Shown here piece after piece: positions 50,663 through 59,028 of a DNA stretch of 64,000 nucleotides (positions within the stretch are counted from its first letter, which is position 1; the number at the start of each line of letters is the position of its first letter). A program made the position numbers and the translations under genes. Origin of the DNA: Haloarcula salinisoli. GTDB lineage: Archaea; Halobacteriota; Halobacteria; Halobacteriales; Haloarculaceae. The DNA is taken from positions 124,001 to 188,000 of the forward strand of contig NZ_RKLQ01000001.1 of the NCBI RefSeq assembly GCF_019599405.1, written 5' to 3'. The notes under the pieces are model-generated. The model worked only from the letters and a program-made list of their open reading frames with translations, was not told where the DNA came from and did no database searches.

Positions 50663-50806
50663 TCTATCAGTGGATAAGTATAGGCAGACCCCACCTGATG
50701 TCTCTGCCGGGGAGCCTGACTGGTCCTTACCCCGAACGCTTCGGCCCTCCATGCTGGCAGCGTTCCCACGCTGCCCGTCCCCGCTCGTACGGTCGCGACG
50801 ACCGTA

Positions 50807-51622
50807 TCAGCGGCCCCCCACTGTGTTCTCCCCCTCGTACACTGAGGCCAGCGGGACCGAGCGCTCGCGGTGGCGCTCGAACACCTCGGTGGTCCAGTCG
50901 TACAGGTCACCCTCGCCGGCCTCGAGCATCGCCTTGAGGTTGTTACCGTCGTCGTAGGCCACCACACAGCAGCGTTCGTCGTCGAAGGCCACCCCGATGG
51001 AGATGGGAGTCTCGTGGACGTAGATGGTTATTCCGTCGTGGTCCGCGCCGAGCTCCAGGTCGGACTCGTACTGCGCTTTCGACTGTTCCAGCACCGTCGA
51101 GTCGATGACGAACTCGATGTCGGTCTCGCCGCTGAGCAGTTCGGCGCCGATCTCGTTAAACGGCCGGGCGACCACCGGCGAGATGGCGTGGAAATCCCCC
51201 TCGACCGCCTGTAGCCACTCGGTGAATCGACTGAGGACGGCCAGCGGGCTCCCGTCTTCACTGACCGTGAGTCGCCCCGACTCCAGTGCGCCCACCGGCA
51301 GGTCGTCCGCGACTGGCCCGAGATGCGCCGCCAGGGGACCGAAACGCCGGGCCCGCGTGACCTCCTCGTGGAGCGCCTCGTACTGCTCGGAGACGCGCCG
51401 TCCGGCCACTGTCGCGCGGTAATCCCCGTCGTGCTTGACGACCCACTGGCGCTCGCGAAAGCCCGCGAGGATGCGTTGAATCGTCGTCCGCGTGGCGTCG
51501 ATATCCGCACACAGCTCGTGGGGGCGGGCTGGCTCGTCACAGAGCGCAGCGAGGACCGCTCGGCGGTGTGGCGACCCGGTGAGAAACTGGACGTCCCCGT
51601 ACACCGCCTGGTCCTGTGGCAT
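50807..51622 (-). CDS. Winged-helix regulator with FilR1-type effector domain
   Basis: A 271-aa regulator. The N-terminal winged helix (VQFLTGSPHRRAVLAALCDEP, then TRTTIQRILAGFRERQWV) binds DNA. The C-terminal domain from about residue 110 (PVGALESGRLTVSEDGSP... ISIGVAFDDERCCVVAYD... LKAMLEAGEGDLYDW) matches the FilR1/methanogenesis-regulator middle domain, which senses an unknown ligand. The ATG at 51620-51622 is chosen. It lies upstream of the carotenoid oxygenase on the same strand and divergent to the second arylsulfotransferase-like gene, with palindromes in both intergenic regions; these are its likely targets. Confidence 0.82.
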   Translation of the reverse strand: MPQDQAVYGDVQFLTGSPHRRAVLAALCDEPARPHELCADIDATRTTIQRILAGFRERQWVVKHDGDYRATVAGRRVSEQYEALHEEVTRARRFGPLAAHLGPVADDLPVGALESGRLTVSEDGSPLAVLSRFTEWLQAVEGDFHAISPVVARPFNEIGAELLSGETDIEFVIDSTVLEQSKAQYESDLELGADHDGITIYVHETPISIGVAFDDERCCVVAYDDGNNLKAMLEAGEGDLYDWTTEVFERHRERSVPLASVYEGENTVGGR

Positions 51623-51680
51623 CGCTGTTGGCACCCCTTCGGGAGCCAGGGTTGTTAGTGGTACGGTTGTGTGGGCTGGT

Positions 51681-51695
51681 GACATAGGTTATGTC
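51681..51695. promoter_or_regulatory. Palindrome between the FilR1-type gene and arylsulfotransferase paralogue 2
   Basis: GACATA and TATGTC are separated by GGT. It lies 59-73 nt before the regulator start and 125 nt before the divergent gene, suitable for autoregulation. Confidence 0.4.
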
Positions 51696-51819
51696 GCCCG
51701 CGTGACCAGTTGCAGTGACCGACGCCGATATCCCGGTAAGGGGCGGCTACCGACGCCAGCACATCCTTACTCCGGGACAACACGTTAATACTGATGTCTC
51801 CTCGCGCGGGTCGGTCCGT

Positions 51820-53259
51820 GTGCGCCGTTTCGCCCACGACTGGGTGAGCCGCCGCCGGCTCAGGCTGGCGCTGCTCGCCGTGCTCGCGCTCTCGATGCTC
51901 GTCGTCCTCCAGGGCGCGGCGACGGCCCCGCGGAGCGGGACCGCCGCGGACGTGCCCGAGGCGCCCCCGAGCGACGGTATCACCGTCGCGACCGAGTCCG
52001 CCCGCTACGGCACCATCATGGCCTGGCACCCCAACGGCAGCCGGCTCTACTACGAGGACGAGCACACGAAGTACTTCGACGTCGACCCCGTCGCGGAGAC
52101 GGCGGCGACCGTCGAGTACACCGCTACCGACACGATTCATACCGAGGGCCCCGACTGCCGGGCCCCGCCGTGTGCCCGCAATCTGGTCGAGCGGACGAAC
52201 CTGACCACCGGCGAGACGACGGTGATACGGTCCCGATACGACGACACAGAGACCGCCGCGGAGTGGCACGACCACGTCCGGGTCGGCGAGAGCGAGATTC
52301 TTATCGCGGATATGAACGCCGACGAGGTCCTGCTCGTGAACACGACGACGGGGTTGACCGAGTGGCGCTGGGACGCCCAGAACGCTTTCCCGGTCACCGG
52401 CGGCGGCCCCTACCCCGGCGACTGGACCCATCTCAACGACGTCGAGCTACTGGACGACGGCCGAATCATGGTCAGTCTTCGCAACCAGGACCAGGTCGTC
52501 TTCCTCGAGCGCGAGACCGGTATCCAGACGAACTGGACGCTCGGGGCCGACGACCAGCACGGTATCCTCCACGAGCAGCACAACCCGGACTACATTCCCG
52601 AGGCGCGGGGCGGCCCCGCCGTGGTCGTGGCCGACTCGGAGAACAGCCGCCTCGTCGAGTACCAGCGCACCAACGGCAGCTGGGAGCAGTCCTGGACCTG
52701 GGCCGACGCGGGGCTCCAGTGGCCCCGGGACGCCGACCGGCTGCCCAGCGGCAACACGCTCGTCACCGACACCCACGGAGACCGCGTACTGGAAGTCGCG
52801 CCCAACGGCAGCGTCGTCTGGTCGGTCCCCCTCGCACATCCCTACGACGCTGAGCGGCTGGGGACCGGCGAGGGGAGTTCGAGCGGGGAGAGCGCCCGGC
52901 GGGCGAACCTCACCTCGCGGTCGGTCGGGGCGGACGGCGGTGGGGGCGGCCAGGCGGGCGATTCGAGCGCCAAGAGCGACCGCGACGCCGTCGTCGCCGT
53001 CGCGAAGCTCCTCCGGCAGGTCGTCCCGTCGCGGTGGCTCAACGCCGTCTACTACGTCGCACCGGTGTGGGTGGGCGTGGCCGAAGCCGTCGCGACGGTG
53101 GTGGGTCTGGCGACCCTCCTCTCGTGGTTCCTGCTCGAACTCCGGTGGCGCTTGCCTCCGGCCGGCTTGCGGCTGCCGGTGTACCGGACCGGCCCCACCG
53201 ACGACGGGTCGGACCAGCCGTCGGAATCAGCCGGTGGCGAGCGCGACCACACCGACTGA
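51820..53259 (+). CDS. Membrane-anchored arylsulfotransferase-like protein, paralogue 2
   Basis: A 479-aa protein from the GTG at 51820, chosen because TTAATACT lies about 30 nt upstream and the sequence then opens directly into an Arg-rich start and a signal helix (LALLAVLALSMLVVLQG). A GTG at 51715 would give 514 aa. The outer propeller has the same landmarks as paralogue 1: DWTHLNDVEL, QHNPDYIPEA and WPRDADRLPSGNTLVTDTHGDRVLEV. A C-terminal helix follows, with a short tail. Sequence agreement between the two runs through most of the propeller, so they are true duplicates. Divergent orientation to the FilR1-type gene suggests separate control. Confidence 0.82.
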   Translation: MRRFAHDWVSRRRLRLALLAVLALSMLVVLQGAATAPRSGTAADVPEAPPSDGITVATESARYGTIMAWHPNGSRLYYEDEHTKYFDVDPVAETAATVEYTATDTIHTEGPDCRAPPCARNLVERTNLTTGETTVIRSRYDDTETAAEWHDHVRVGESEILIADMNADEVLLVNTTTGLTEWRWDAQNAFPVTGGGPYPGDWTHLNDVELLDDGRIMVSLRNQDQVVFLERETGIQTNWTLGADDQHGILHEQHNPDYIPEARGGPAVVVADSENSRLVEYQRTNGSWEQSWTWADAGLQWPRDADRLPSGNTLVTDTHGDRVLEVAPNGSVVWSVPLAHPYDAERLGTGEGSSSGESARRANLTSRSVGADGGGGGQAGDSSAKSDRDAVVAVAKLLRQVVPSRWLNAVYYVAPVWVGVAEAVATVVGLATLLSWFLLELRWRLPPAGLRLPVYRTGPTDDGSDQPSESAGGERDHTD

Positions 53260-53265
53260 GCGGGG

Positions 53266-53451
53266 TCAGTGGCGCTCGAACCCGAGCGGGCGCTTGCAGC
53301 CGCCACAGAGGAACAGGTTGCCCGTCTTATCGCTGTACGGGGAGATGGTCCCCTCCTCCGTTGCTATCTCGGTGAGCTCCTCGCCCTCCTCGAGGTCCTC
53401 GGTGGTCTCGATGTCTTTCCCGCAGTCCGGACAGGTCAGTGTGTCTGCCAT
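53266..53451 (-). CDS. Small zinc-finger protein
   Basis: A 61-aa, very acidic protein with CPDCG near the start and LCGGCKRPLGF near the end, giving four cysteines for one zinc. The middle is Glu-rich. Small one-zinc proteins of this type are widespread in haloarchaea, and some affect biofilm or motility in Haloferax. ATG 53449-53451 is chosen, with a pyrimidine-rich promoter region about 25 nt upstream and no conserved sequence before it. It ends 6 nt from the convergent arylsulfotransferase-like gene. Confidence 0.78.
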   Translation of the reverse strand: MADTLTCPDCGKDIETTEDLEEGEELTEIATEEGTISPYSDKTGNLFLCGGCKRPLGFERH

Positions 53452-53657
53452 GTCGGCCAGTATGTCAGCGAAAAAGAAAGTAGTTGGCCTGTCTGGCACG
53501 ACGGTCCCAGGACCCCGTGGTAGTCCGCGGTTGGCAGGCTTGCACTGGCAGGCACGTCGGATTACTCCGTGGCAGTCACACCTGCGGACACAGTGGTACC
53601 GACGGCGTTCCCGTCGCCCGACCAGTTCCCGGACCGCGAGCGCACTCGGAGAGTGCC

Positions 53658-54845
53658 GTGAACGCGCTGTCTCGGAGTCGACTCGGCTGGTGGGTCTACG
53701 TCGCCACCCTCGCGGCTCTCGTCGCCCTCATCGGGCACCGGTTCATCGACCTGCTCACGCTCGGACTCTTTGGCTACTACGCGACCAGACCGATTTCCGA
53801 CCGCGTCGATAGCGTCGTCGAGTCGGACCGGCTCGCGGCCACCGTGACCGTCCTGACGGTCCTGTTGCCGGTGTTCCTCGTCGCCATCTACGCTGGCTTC
53901 CAGATACTCCGGCAGGTCAGGCGCCGGTTCGACGACGGTATCGTCACGCTGCTCACCGACCGCTTTGGTAACTTCGAAGCGATTCCAGGGTCACTGTTTT
54001 CCAGTCCCCAGCGACTCCTGGCGAATCCGCCTTCGCTTGCACAACTGACGCAGTTCCTCTCCGGTCCACGTCTCGAACGGGCGCTCGGGTTGCTCGGCAC
54101 CGCCTTCGATACGCTGTTGCTGCTGGCGCTCGCGACGACGCTCGCCTACGCGCTCCTCCGGTACGACGACGTGCTCGCGGAGATTTTCGCGGCCCTCGTC
54201 GGCGGCCGGGAGACGACCGCCTACACCTACGCGCTGGCCGTCGACGACGACCTCGAATCCGTCTTCTACGGGAACCTCCTGTTCGTCCTCGCGATGTCCG
54301 TCGTCGCGACGGCGGCCTACGCGGCGACGAACGCCCTGGCCCCGCCGGGGCTCCAGGTCCCGCTGGTCCTCCCGCTGGGCTTTCTGACCGGGCTCGCCAG
54401 CCTGATACCCGTCGTCGTCGGCAAGGTCATCTACCTCCCGGTGGTCGCCTATCTCGGCCTCTCCGCGATGGGCGGTGGCGGGCGGGGACTCCCGTTCGTC
54501 GCCGGAGTGCTGGTCGGATACTTCGTCCTGCTGGACATCCTCCCGCAGACGTTCCTCCAGCCCTACGTCACCGGCCATCATCTCAACACCCTCATCCTCC
54601 TGTTCGCGTACATTCTGGGCCCGATATTCTTCGGCTGGTACGGCTTCTTCCTCATGCCCATCGTCTTCGTCCTGGTCGTCGAGGTGGTCCGCATCGTCCT
54701 CCCGGAACTGCTCCACGGTGAGTCGATAGATCCCACAGCGGACGTCGCCGAACAGCTGGGCGCGCCGGCCGGGGACCTCCACGAGGATACCACCGACGGG
54801 GAGACAGAGTCGGCGAACGAGGACGGGAGCGCCCCGCAGGACTGA
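53658..54845 (+). CDS. AI-2E family (TqsA/PerM-like) membrane transporter
   Basis: A 395-aa polytopic protein with about eight helices and the layout of the AI-2 exporter family: two N-terminal helices, a soluble amphipathic stretch (about 95-150), then the paired helices LPLGFLTGLASLIPVVVGKVIYLP and the C-terminal ILGPIFFGWYGFFLMPIVFVLV, which are family hallmarks. Relatives export signal molecules or act as Na+/H+ antiporters in halophiles, so salt or pH homeostasis is a fair alternative. The GTG at 53658 begins homology; the frame is open further upstream. The tail is acidic and cytoplasmic. Confidence 0.87.
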   Translation: MNALSRSRLGWWVYVATLAALVALIGHRFIDLLTLGLFGYYATRPISDRVDSVVESDRLAATVTVLTVLLPVFLVAIYAGFQILRQVRRRFDDGIVTLLTDRFGNFEAIPGSLFSSPQRLLANPPSLAQLTQFLSGPRLERALGLLGTAFDTLLLLALATTLAYALLRYDDVLAEIFAALVGGRETTAYTYALAVDDDLESVFYGNLLFVLAMSVVATAAYAATNALAPPGLQVPLVLPLGFLTGLASLIPVVVGKVIYLPVVAYLGLSAMGGGGRGLPFVAGVLVGYFVLLDILPQTFLQPYVTGHHLNTLILLFAYILGPIFFGWYGFFLMPIVFVLVVEVVRIVLPELLHGESIDPTADVAEQLGAPAGDLHEDTTDGETESANEDGSAPQD

Positions 54846-54920
54846 CCTCCGCGCCCGGGCGCTGCTCGAAGCGGCGCGCCCAGCGGGGGACTCTTGATGC
54901 TGTCTCTCGAACCCGACGGT

Positions 54921-55310
54921 ATGCCATTCCAGGTCGACACCACCGACCGTCTGGACATCGTCGATATCACCGGCGAAGTCGAAGACCGGGTCCCGGCCGA
55001 CGTCGTTCAGGGCGTCTGTACCGTCTTCGTCCAGCACACCACAGCCGGTGTCGTCGTCAACGAAGCCGAACAGCGCCTGCTCGGCGATATCGAGAGCTAT
55101 CTGCGCGAACTGGTGTCCGAGGACGACGGCTACGCACACGACGCCCTCGACGGGAACGCGGATTCGCACCTCCGCGCGCTCCTGCTCGACGAGAGCGTCT
55201 CGGTGCCGGTCAGGGATGGGTCGCTCGCGCTCGGGACGTGGCAATCGATACTGCTCGTCGACTGTGACGGCCCGCGGACGCGGTCGGTGACGGTGACCTT
55301 TACGTCCTAA
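54921..55310 (+). CDS. YjbQ-family protein
   Basis: A 129-aa protein of the YjbQ/UPF0047 family. Signature segments are VFVQHTTAGVVVNE, the central DGNADSHLRALLL (NxxxHL-type metal or ligand site) and LGTWQSILLVDCDGPR. The His, Asn and His residues cluster in the known trimeric fold. Some members show weak thiamine-phosphate synthase activity, but the true role is open. ATG 54921 is chosen as the family begins MPFQVDT; an in-frame start 24 nt upstream adds unconserved residues. Confidence 0.92.
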   Translation: MPFQVDTTDRLDIVDITGEVEDRVPADVVQGVCTVFVQHTTAGVVVNEAEQRLLGDIESYLRELVSEDDGYAHDALDGNADSHLRALLLDESVSVPVRDGSLALGTWQSILLVDCDGPRTRSVTVTFTS

Positions 55311-55413
55311 GCATAAGGCCGTCACAGTTTTCCCAGCGGTCCAGCCGGTCAGCCACACCGGCCCCACAGGAACCGGCGAACGGCTTCGCGTGGTCGGTTC
55401 CGTCGATGGAACT

Positions 55414-55427
55414 TTGTCACATGACAA
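55414..55427 (+). promoter_or_regulatory. Inverted repeat upstream of the second long Bat gene
   Basis: TTGTCA and TGACAA are separated by CA, placed 13-26 nt before the ATG at 55440. A symmetrical site this close to the start could be an autoregulatory operator. Its sequence differs from the palindrome before the first Bat gene. Confidence 0.4.
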
Positions 55428-55439
55428 CAATCCATAATT

Positions 55440-57725
55440 ATGGGGGCTGAGCCACTGGACGATATCTACGCGCAGACGCTGGCAGTCTTCACGGACGGTG
55501 AACAGTTCGAACCGCTCACCACGCCTGAGGTGGCTGGGGCACTCAACTGCAAGCGTCGGACGGTGTATCAACGACTGGAACGGCTCGTCGAGCGGGGCAA
55601 ACTCGAGACCAAGAAAACCGGCTCTAACTCCAGAGTCTGGTGGCGCCCGCCTTCCGAGACAGCGTCGTCCGGGGATGGCACCCAGTCTCACCGCGGAACC
55701 ACGCAGTCTGCTGTCTCTCGCGACGGTCGAACAGCCGGTCCGGAAACGGCCGAACCGACGGACAGTACGGCCCTCGAGGCGGGTGTGAAACGATGGTCGG
55801 AGGCGATGCAATCAATCATCGATGGAGTGGCTATCATCGACGCGTCGGGCGCGTACGTGTACGTCAACCAATCGTATGCGGATATCTACGGATACGATGG
55901 GCCCGAGGCCTTCCTCGGCGAGAGCTGGGAGATGTGCTACGGCGACGACGAACGCCGCCGGTTCAGGAACGACATACTACCGATGCTCCGGGACGGTGGT
56001 GGCTGGCGTGGCGAAGCCACGGGGAAGCGACGGGATGGGTCGACGTTCACACAGGAACTGTCGGTGACTGAGACCGAGGACTGTGGCATCGTCTGTGTCG
56101 TCCGTGATATCACCGACCGCAAAAAGAGGGAACGACGGCTTCGCGAGGCTCGACAGTTCAACGAGGAACTGGTCGAGAACGCTCCGTTTGGGATGTTCAG
56201 ACTGGACGAGCAGCTTCGTATCACGTACGAAAACCCACGGGCCGAGGAGATTATCGGGCTCCCCGAGGACAGGGAGTCGTCGGACGCCATCGGCGCCGAT
56301 ATCAGCGAACTGCCACCCATCGTCGAGACCGGCCAGTCCGAGCTGTTCAAGAGCATCAGGGATGGCTGCGCTATCGAGTTCGACTTTCCCTTCGAATCGA
56401 TATACGGCAAAGAAGCGTACTTCACCGGCCGCGCTGTCCCGGTGTATCGGGACGACGAGTTCGATGGAGCGATTCTGATGGCGACGGACATCTCCGAGCG
56501 GCGACAGTACGAGCGGGAACTGGAACGACAGCGGAAGCAACTGGCCGCACTCGACGAACTGAACGACGTCGTCCGCGGCATCACGGAGGCAGTGATCGAC
56601 CAGTCGACTCGGGAGGAAATCGAACAGGTCGTCCGCGACCGACTGACGAGCTCCGATTCGTATCGCATCGCCTGGACCGGGGCTGCCGACGGGGACGACC
56701 AGTTGGATATGCGCGTCGCGGCCGATATCGACGGCTTTCTGGACGCGTTCCCGCTCTCACCGGCTCCGGAGGCGGCGGCTGCGCGGGGCCCCATCGAGCG
56801 AGCGCTCGAGACACAGGCTATCCAGGTGGTCCAGCACGCCCAGCAGGACCCACCGTTCGATGCACTTGGCGACCACGCAACGGCACACGGCTACCGAGCC
56901 CTGGCAATTATTCCTATCAGCCACCAGGGAGTGCTCTACGGACTTCTCGGCATCTGTACCGACCGGTCCGATGCCTTTGCCGAGGCCGAGCGGGAAGTCG
57001 TCGGTCAACTCGGTGATATCGTCGGGCATGCCATCGCCGCAGTCGACCGAAAGCGGGCCCTGATGAGCGACGAGGTCATCGAACTCGAACTCCGGATTCC
57101 GGAGCTGCTCTCGTCGAGTGAGCTGCCAGCGACCGATGGGTCAGTGACCATAGACCGGGTGACACCAGTCGGTGATGAGACGTTTCTGATGTACGGGCAA
57201 GCGACCGACGACGCAATCGAGGTCGTTCGCAGGCTCAACGAGCGGCTCCCGGGCTGGGACCAGCTGGACGTCTTCACCGAACAACCCAACGAAACCCGAT
57301 TCGAACAGCAACTCTCGGATACGCCCGTCGCCACTATCGTCGCCGACTACGGCGGCAACTTCACCGGCGGCGCCATCGAAGCCGGTTCGTTCACCGGGAC
57401 CGTCCAGCTTCCGGTCGGGACAGATATCCGCTGGCTTCTCGACGTGCTCAAAAACGAGTATCCTGACATTCAGGTGGTCCGGCAGCAACAGGTGCGGCGT
57501 GGTACCGCCGAGTCCGGCGATATCACCAGTACCCTCGCGGAGAATCTCACCGACCGACAGCGAGTCGTGACCGAGGCTGCGTACTTCGGAGGATACTTCG
57601 ACAGCCCCCGGCTCCAGTCAGGGGAAGACATCGCCGAGTCACTCGGTATCAGAGCCGCAACGTTCCATCAACACGTCCGCAAGGCTGAGCGCAAACTCTT
57701 CGAGCTTGTCTTCACCGAACTGTGA
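55440..57725 (+). CDS. Bat-type regulator: winged helix, two PAS, GAF, HTH-10
   Basis: A 761-aa paralogue of the gene at 23268 with one extra PAS domain. Order: winged helix ending NSRVWWRP (1-75), PAS 1 (about 120-235, with VYVNQSYADIYGYDGP and a PAC end VVRDITDRKK), PAS 2 (about 245-365), GAF (about 385-540, ending IVGHAIAAVDRKR), Bat domain, and HTH-10 (LTDRQRVVTEAAYFGGYFDSPR with AATFHQHVRKAERKL). The stretch from the GAF onward aligns closely with the other protein, including VIDQSTR-EIE. It is soluble, with an unknown signal. A related winged-helix gene follows after 100 nt, repeating the arrangement at 23-26 kb. Confidence 0.93.
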   Translation: MGAEPLDDIYAQTLAVFTDGEQFEPLTTPEVAGALNCKRRTVYQRLERLVERGKLETKKTGSNSRVWWRPPSETASSGDGTQSHRGTTQSAVSRDGRTAGPETAEPTDSTALEAGVKRWSEAMQSIIDGVAIIDASGAYVYVNQSYADIYGYDGPEAFLGESWEMCYGDDERRRFRNDILPMLRDGGGWRGEATGKRRDGSTFTQELSVTETEDCGIVCVVRDITDRKKRERRLREARQFNEELVENAPFGMFRLDEQLRITYENPRAEEIIGLPEDRESSDAIGADISELPPIVETGQSELFKSIRDGCAIEFDFPFESIYGKEAYFTGRAVPVYRDDEFDGAILMATDISERRQYERELERQRKQLAALDELNDVVRGITEAVIDQSTREEIEQVVRDRLTSSDSYRIAWTGAADGDDQLDMRVAADIDGFLDAFPLSPAPEAAAARGPIERALETQAIQVVQHAQQDPPFDALGDHATAHGYRALAIIPISHQGVLYGLLGICTDRSDAFAEAEREVVGQLGDIVGHAIAAVDRKRALMSDEVIELELRIPELLSSSELPATDGSVTIDRVTPVGDETFLMYGQATDDAIEVVRRLNERLPGWDQLDVFTEQPNETRFEQQLSDTPVATIVADYGGNFTGGAIEAGSFTGTVQLPVGTDIRWLLDVLKNEYPDIQVVRQQQVRRGTAESGDITSTLAENLTDRQRVVTEAAYFGGYFDSPRLQSGEDIAESLGIRAATFHQHVRKAERKLFELVFTEL

Positions 57726-57825
57726 CGGTGGCCAGGGACCCGCGTGGCAGGTGACTGTTATCGGGGTGAGTTGCCCCCTCATATTTGAGCGACCTAAACT
57801 ATTGTCCCATCGAGCAACAAATTGT

Positions 57826-58464
57826 ATGGCGAGTCAGGGTGGGATACCCGGTGCGGGGGCTAACGGCTACGACGCAGCCTCGATTCTCGGTGAGGTCCGT
57901 TACCGCCGGATACTCGCAATTCTTCTCGACCGTTTCCAGCCGGTTCCCAGTCGGGAACTCAGTGTTCAGGTCGCGGCGCGGGAGGCCGATATCCCACCCT
58001 CTGAGGTCCCTGAAACCGAGTGTGAATCCGTTCGGATGGAACTCGAACATCGATATCTCTCCAAATTGGAGCGGGTCGGTTGGGTCGACCGAACCCCGGA
58101 TGGACTGACCGCCACAGCACCCCGGCCCGCACCGAGGGATGTGCTGTCGCTGCCCTCCCTCCGTGAACCAGAACACCCCCACTGGGACCCCGTCAGTACG
58201 TTACTGGCGCGTCCCTATCGAATCGCGGTCGCCGCACTCCTTGCCGACCGACAGCAGCCGCTGGCGCTGGCGCAACTCGCCGAGCAACTCCGCGAGCACG
58301 AGCAGGAGTACTCGTTGCCACCGAGACAGCGACTTCGTCTGCAGCTCTATCACGTCGACCTGCCGAAACTGGCGGATGCCGACCTGGTCGAGTTCGACAG
58401 CGCCGAGCAGACAGTCGCTCGAACCTCACTGACCAGCGATATCATCGCGGATAGTACCAACTGA
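57826..58464 (+). CDS. Haloarchaeal winged-helix protein (DUF7344-like), paralogue 2
   Basis: A 212-aa paralogue of the protein at 25151. Shared landmarks are RRILAILLDRF-type first helix, HRYLSKLERVGWVDRTPDGLTATAP, LPSLREPEHPHWDPVSTLLARPYRIAVAALLADRQQPLAL and YHVDLPKLADADLVEF. It has two winged-helix-like halves and no membrane segment. ATG 57826 follows an AT-rich region with ATATTTGAG at about 57781-57789 that could serve as promoter. Its placement after a Bat gene, as in the other module, suggests the pair forms a two-protein regulatory unit. Confidence 0.78.
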   Translation: MASQGGIPGAGANGYDAASILGEVRYRRILAILLDRFQPVPSRELSVQVAAREADIPPSEVPETECESVRMELEHRYLSKLERVGWVDRTPDGLTATAPRPAPRDVLSLPSLREPEHPHWDPVSTLLARPYRIAVAALLADRQQPLALAQLAEQLREHEQEYSLPPRQRLRLQLYHVDLPKLADADLVEFDSAEQTVARTSLTSDIIADSTN

Positions 58465-58548
58465 TACAGCAATCGCACCGCCGCCGTGCGATTGGGTATG
58501 CATCGAGTTTCATCGGCCACTGTGGCCTGGTTTCGATGCCCGGTCGAC

Positions 58549-58824
58549 TCAGGACTCGATGGCTGATTCGTGTGGTTCCTGTATGCAAACGTACTCCGGT
58601 CTGACAGTAATCTCGAATCCCATGTACTGAAACTGCAGTGACCTGAGATTCTTCGAGGACGACAGCAGGGTATCCATCGCATCGACATCGATGGCTGTCT
58701 GAAGTGGTGTCAACTCGGCAACTGGCTGCTCGGTAGCGGCCGATACAGCCCGAAGAACGGTCTGGTGAACTGACTCCGTGTGCTCGATCTGTCTGCTTAC
58801 TACCCCACACCTATCCTGTCCCAT
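58549..58824 (-). CDS. HalOD1-domain small protein
   Basis: A 91-aa soluble protein whose body (SVHQTVLRAVSAATEQPVAELTPLQTAIDVDAMDTLL, then LQFQYMGFEITVRPEYVCI) matches the haloarchaeal HalOD1 output domain, a small output module of unknown function often linked to signalling proteins. It stands alone here. A strong TATA box (58841-58854) about 24 nt upstream supports the ATG and a leaderless message. It is convergent with the winged-helix gene of the second Bat module and probably belongs to the same regulatory context. Confidence 0.85.
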   Translation of the reverse strand: MGQDRCGVVSRQIEHTESVHQTVLRAVSAATEQPVAELTPLQTAIDVDAMDTLLSSSKNLRSLQFQYMGFEITVRPEYVCIQEPHESAIES

Positions 58825-58840
58825 GAGAACGGGTCACGCG

Positions 58841-58854
58841 CTTTATTTTTATAA
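58841..58854 (-). promoter_or_regulatory. TATA box of the HalOD1 gene
   Basis: The complement reads TTATAAAAATAAAG, one of the strongest TATA-like stretches in the window, centred 24 nt before the ATG. Confidence 0.75.
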
Positions 58855-59028
58855 CTTTTGCTAACATATTTCGGCTAGAGTGTTTCATTTATCGTAACTG
58901 CGGCCTTTCACAGACGGCCGCGTTGTCAGTGTCGTGACGTCGTTGGCCCGCTCGAACGACGGCGCCGCGTCGGGGCCACTCGGGTAATGTCCACTACACT
59001 TATTGATTGACAATCCGACATTTATCTC

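Noticed and set aside
53991..55811. 606-codon minus-strand frame
   Set aside because: It spans three clear plus-strand genes, and its composition is that of a shadow frame.
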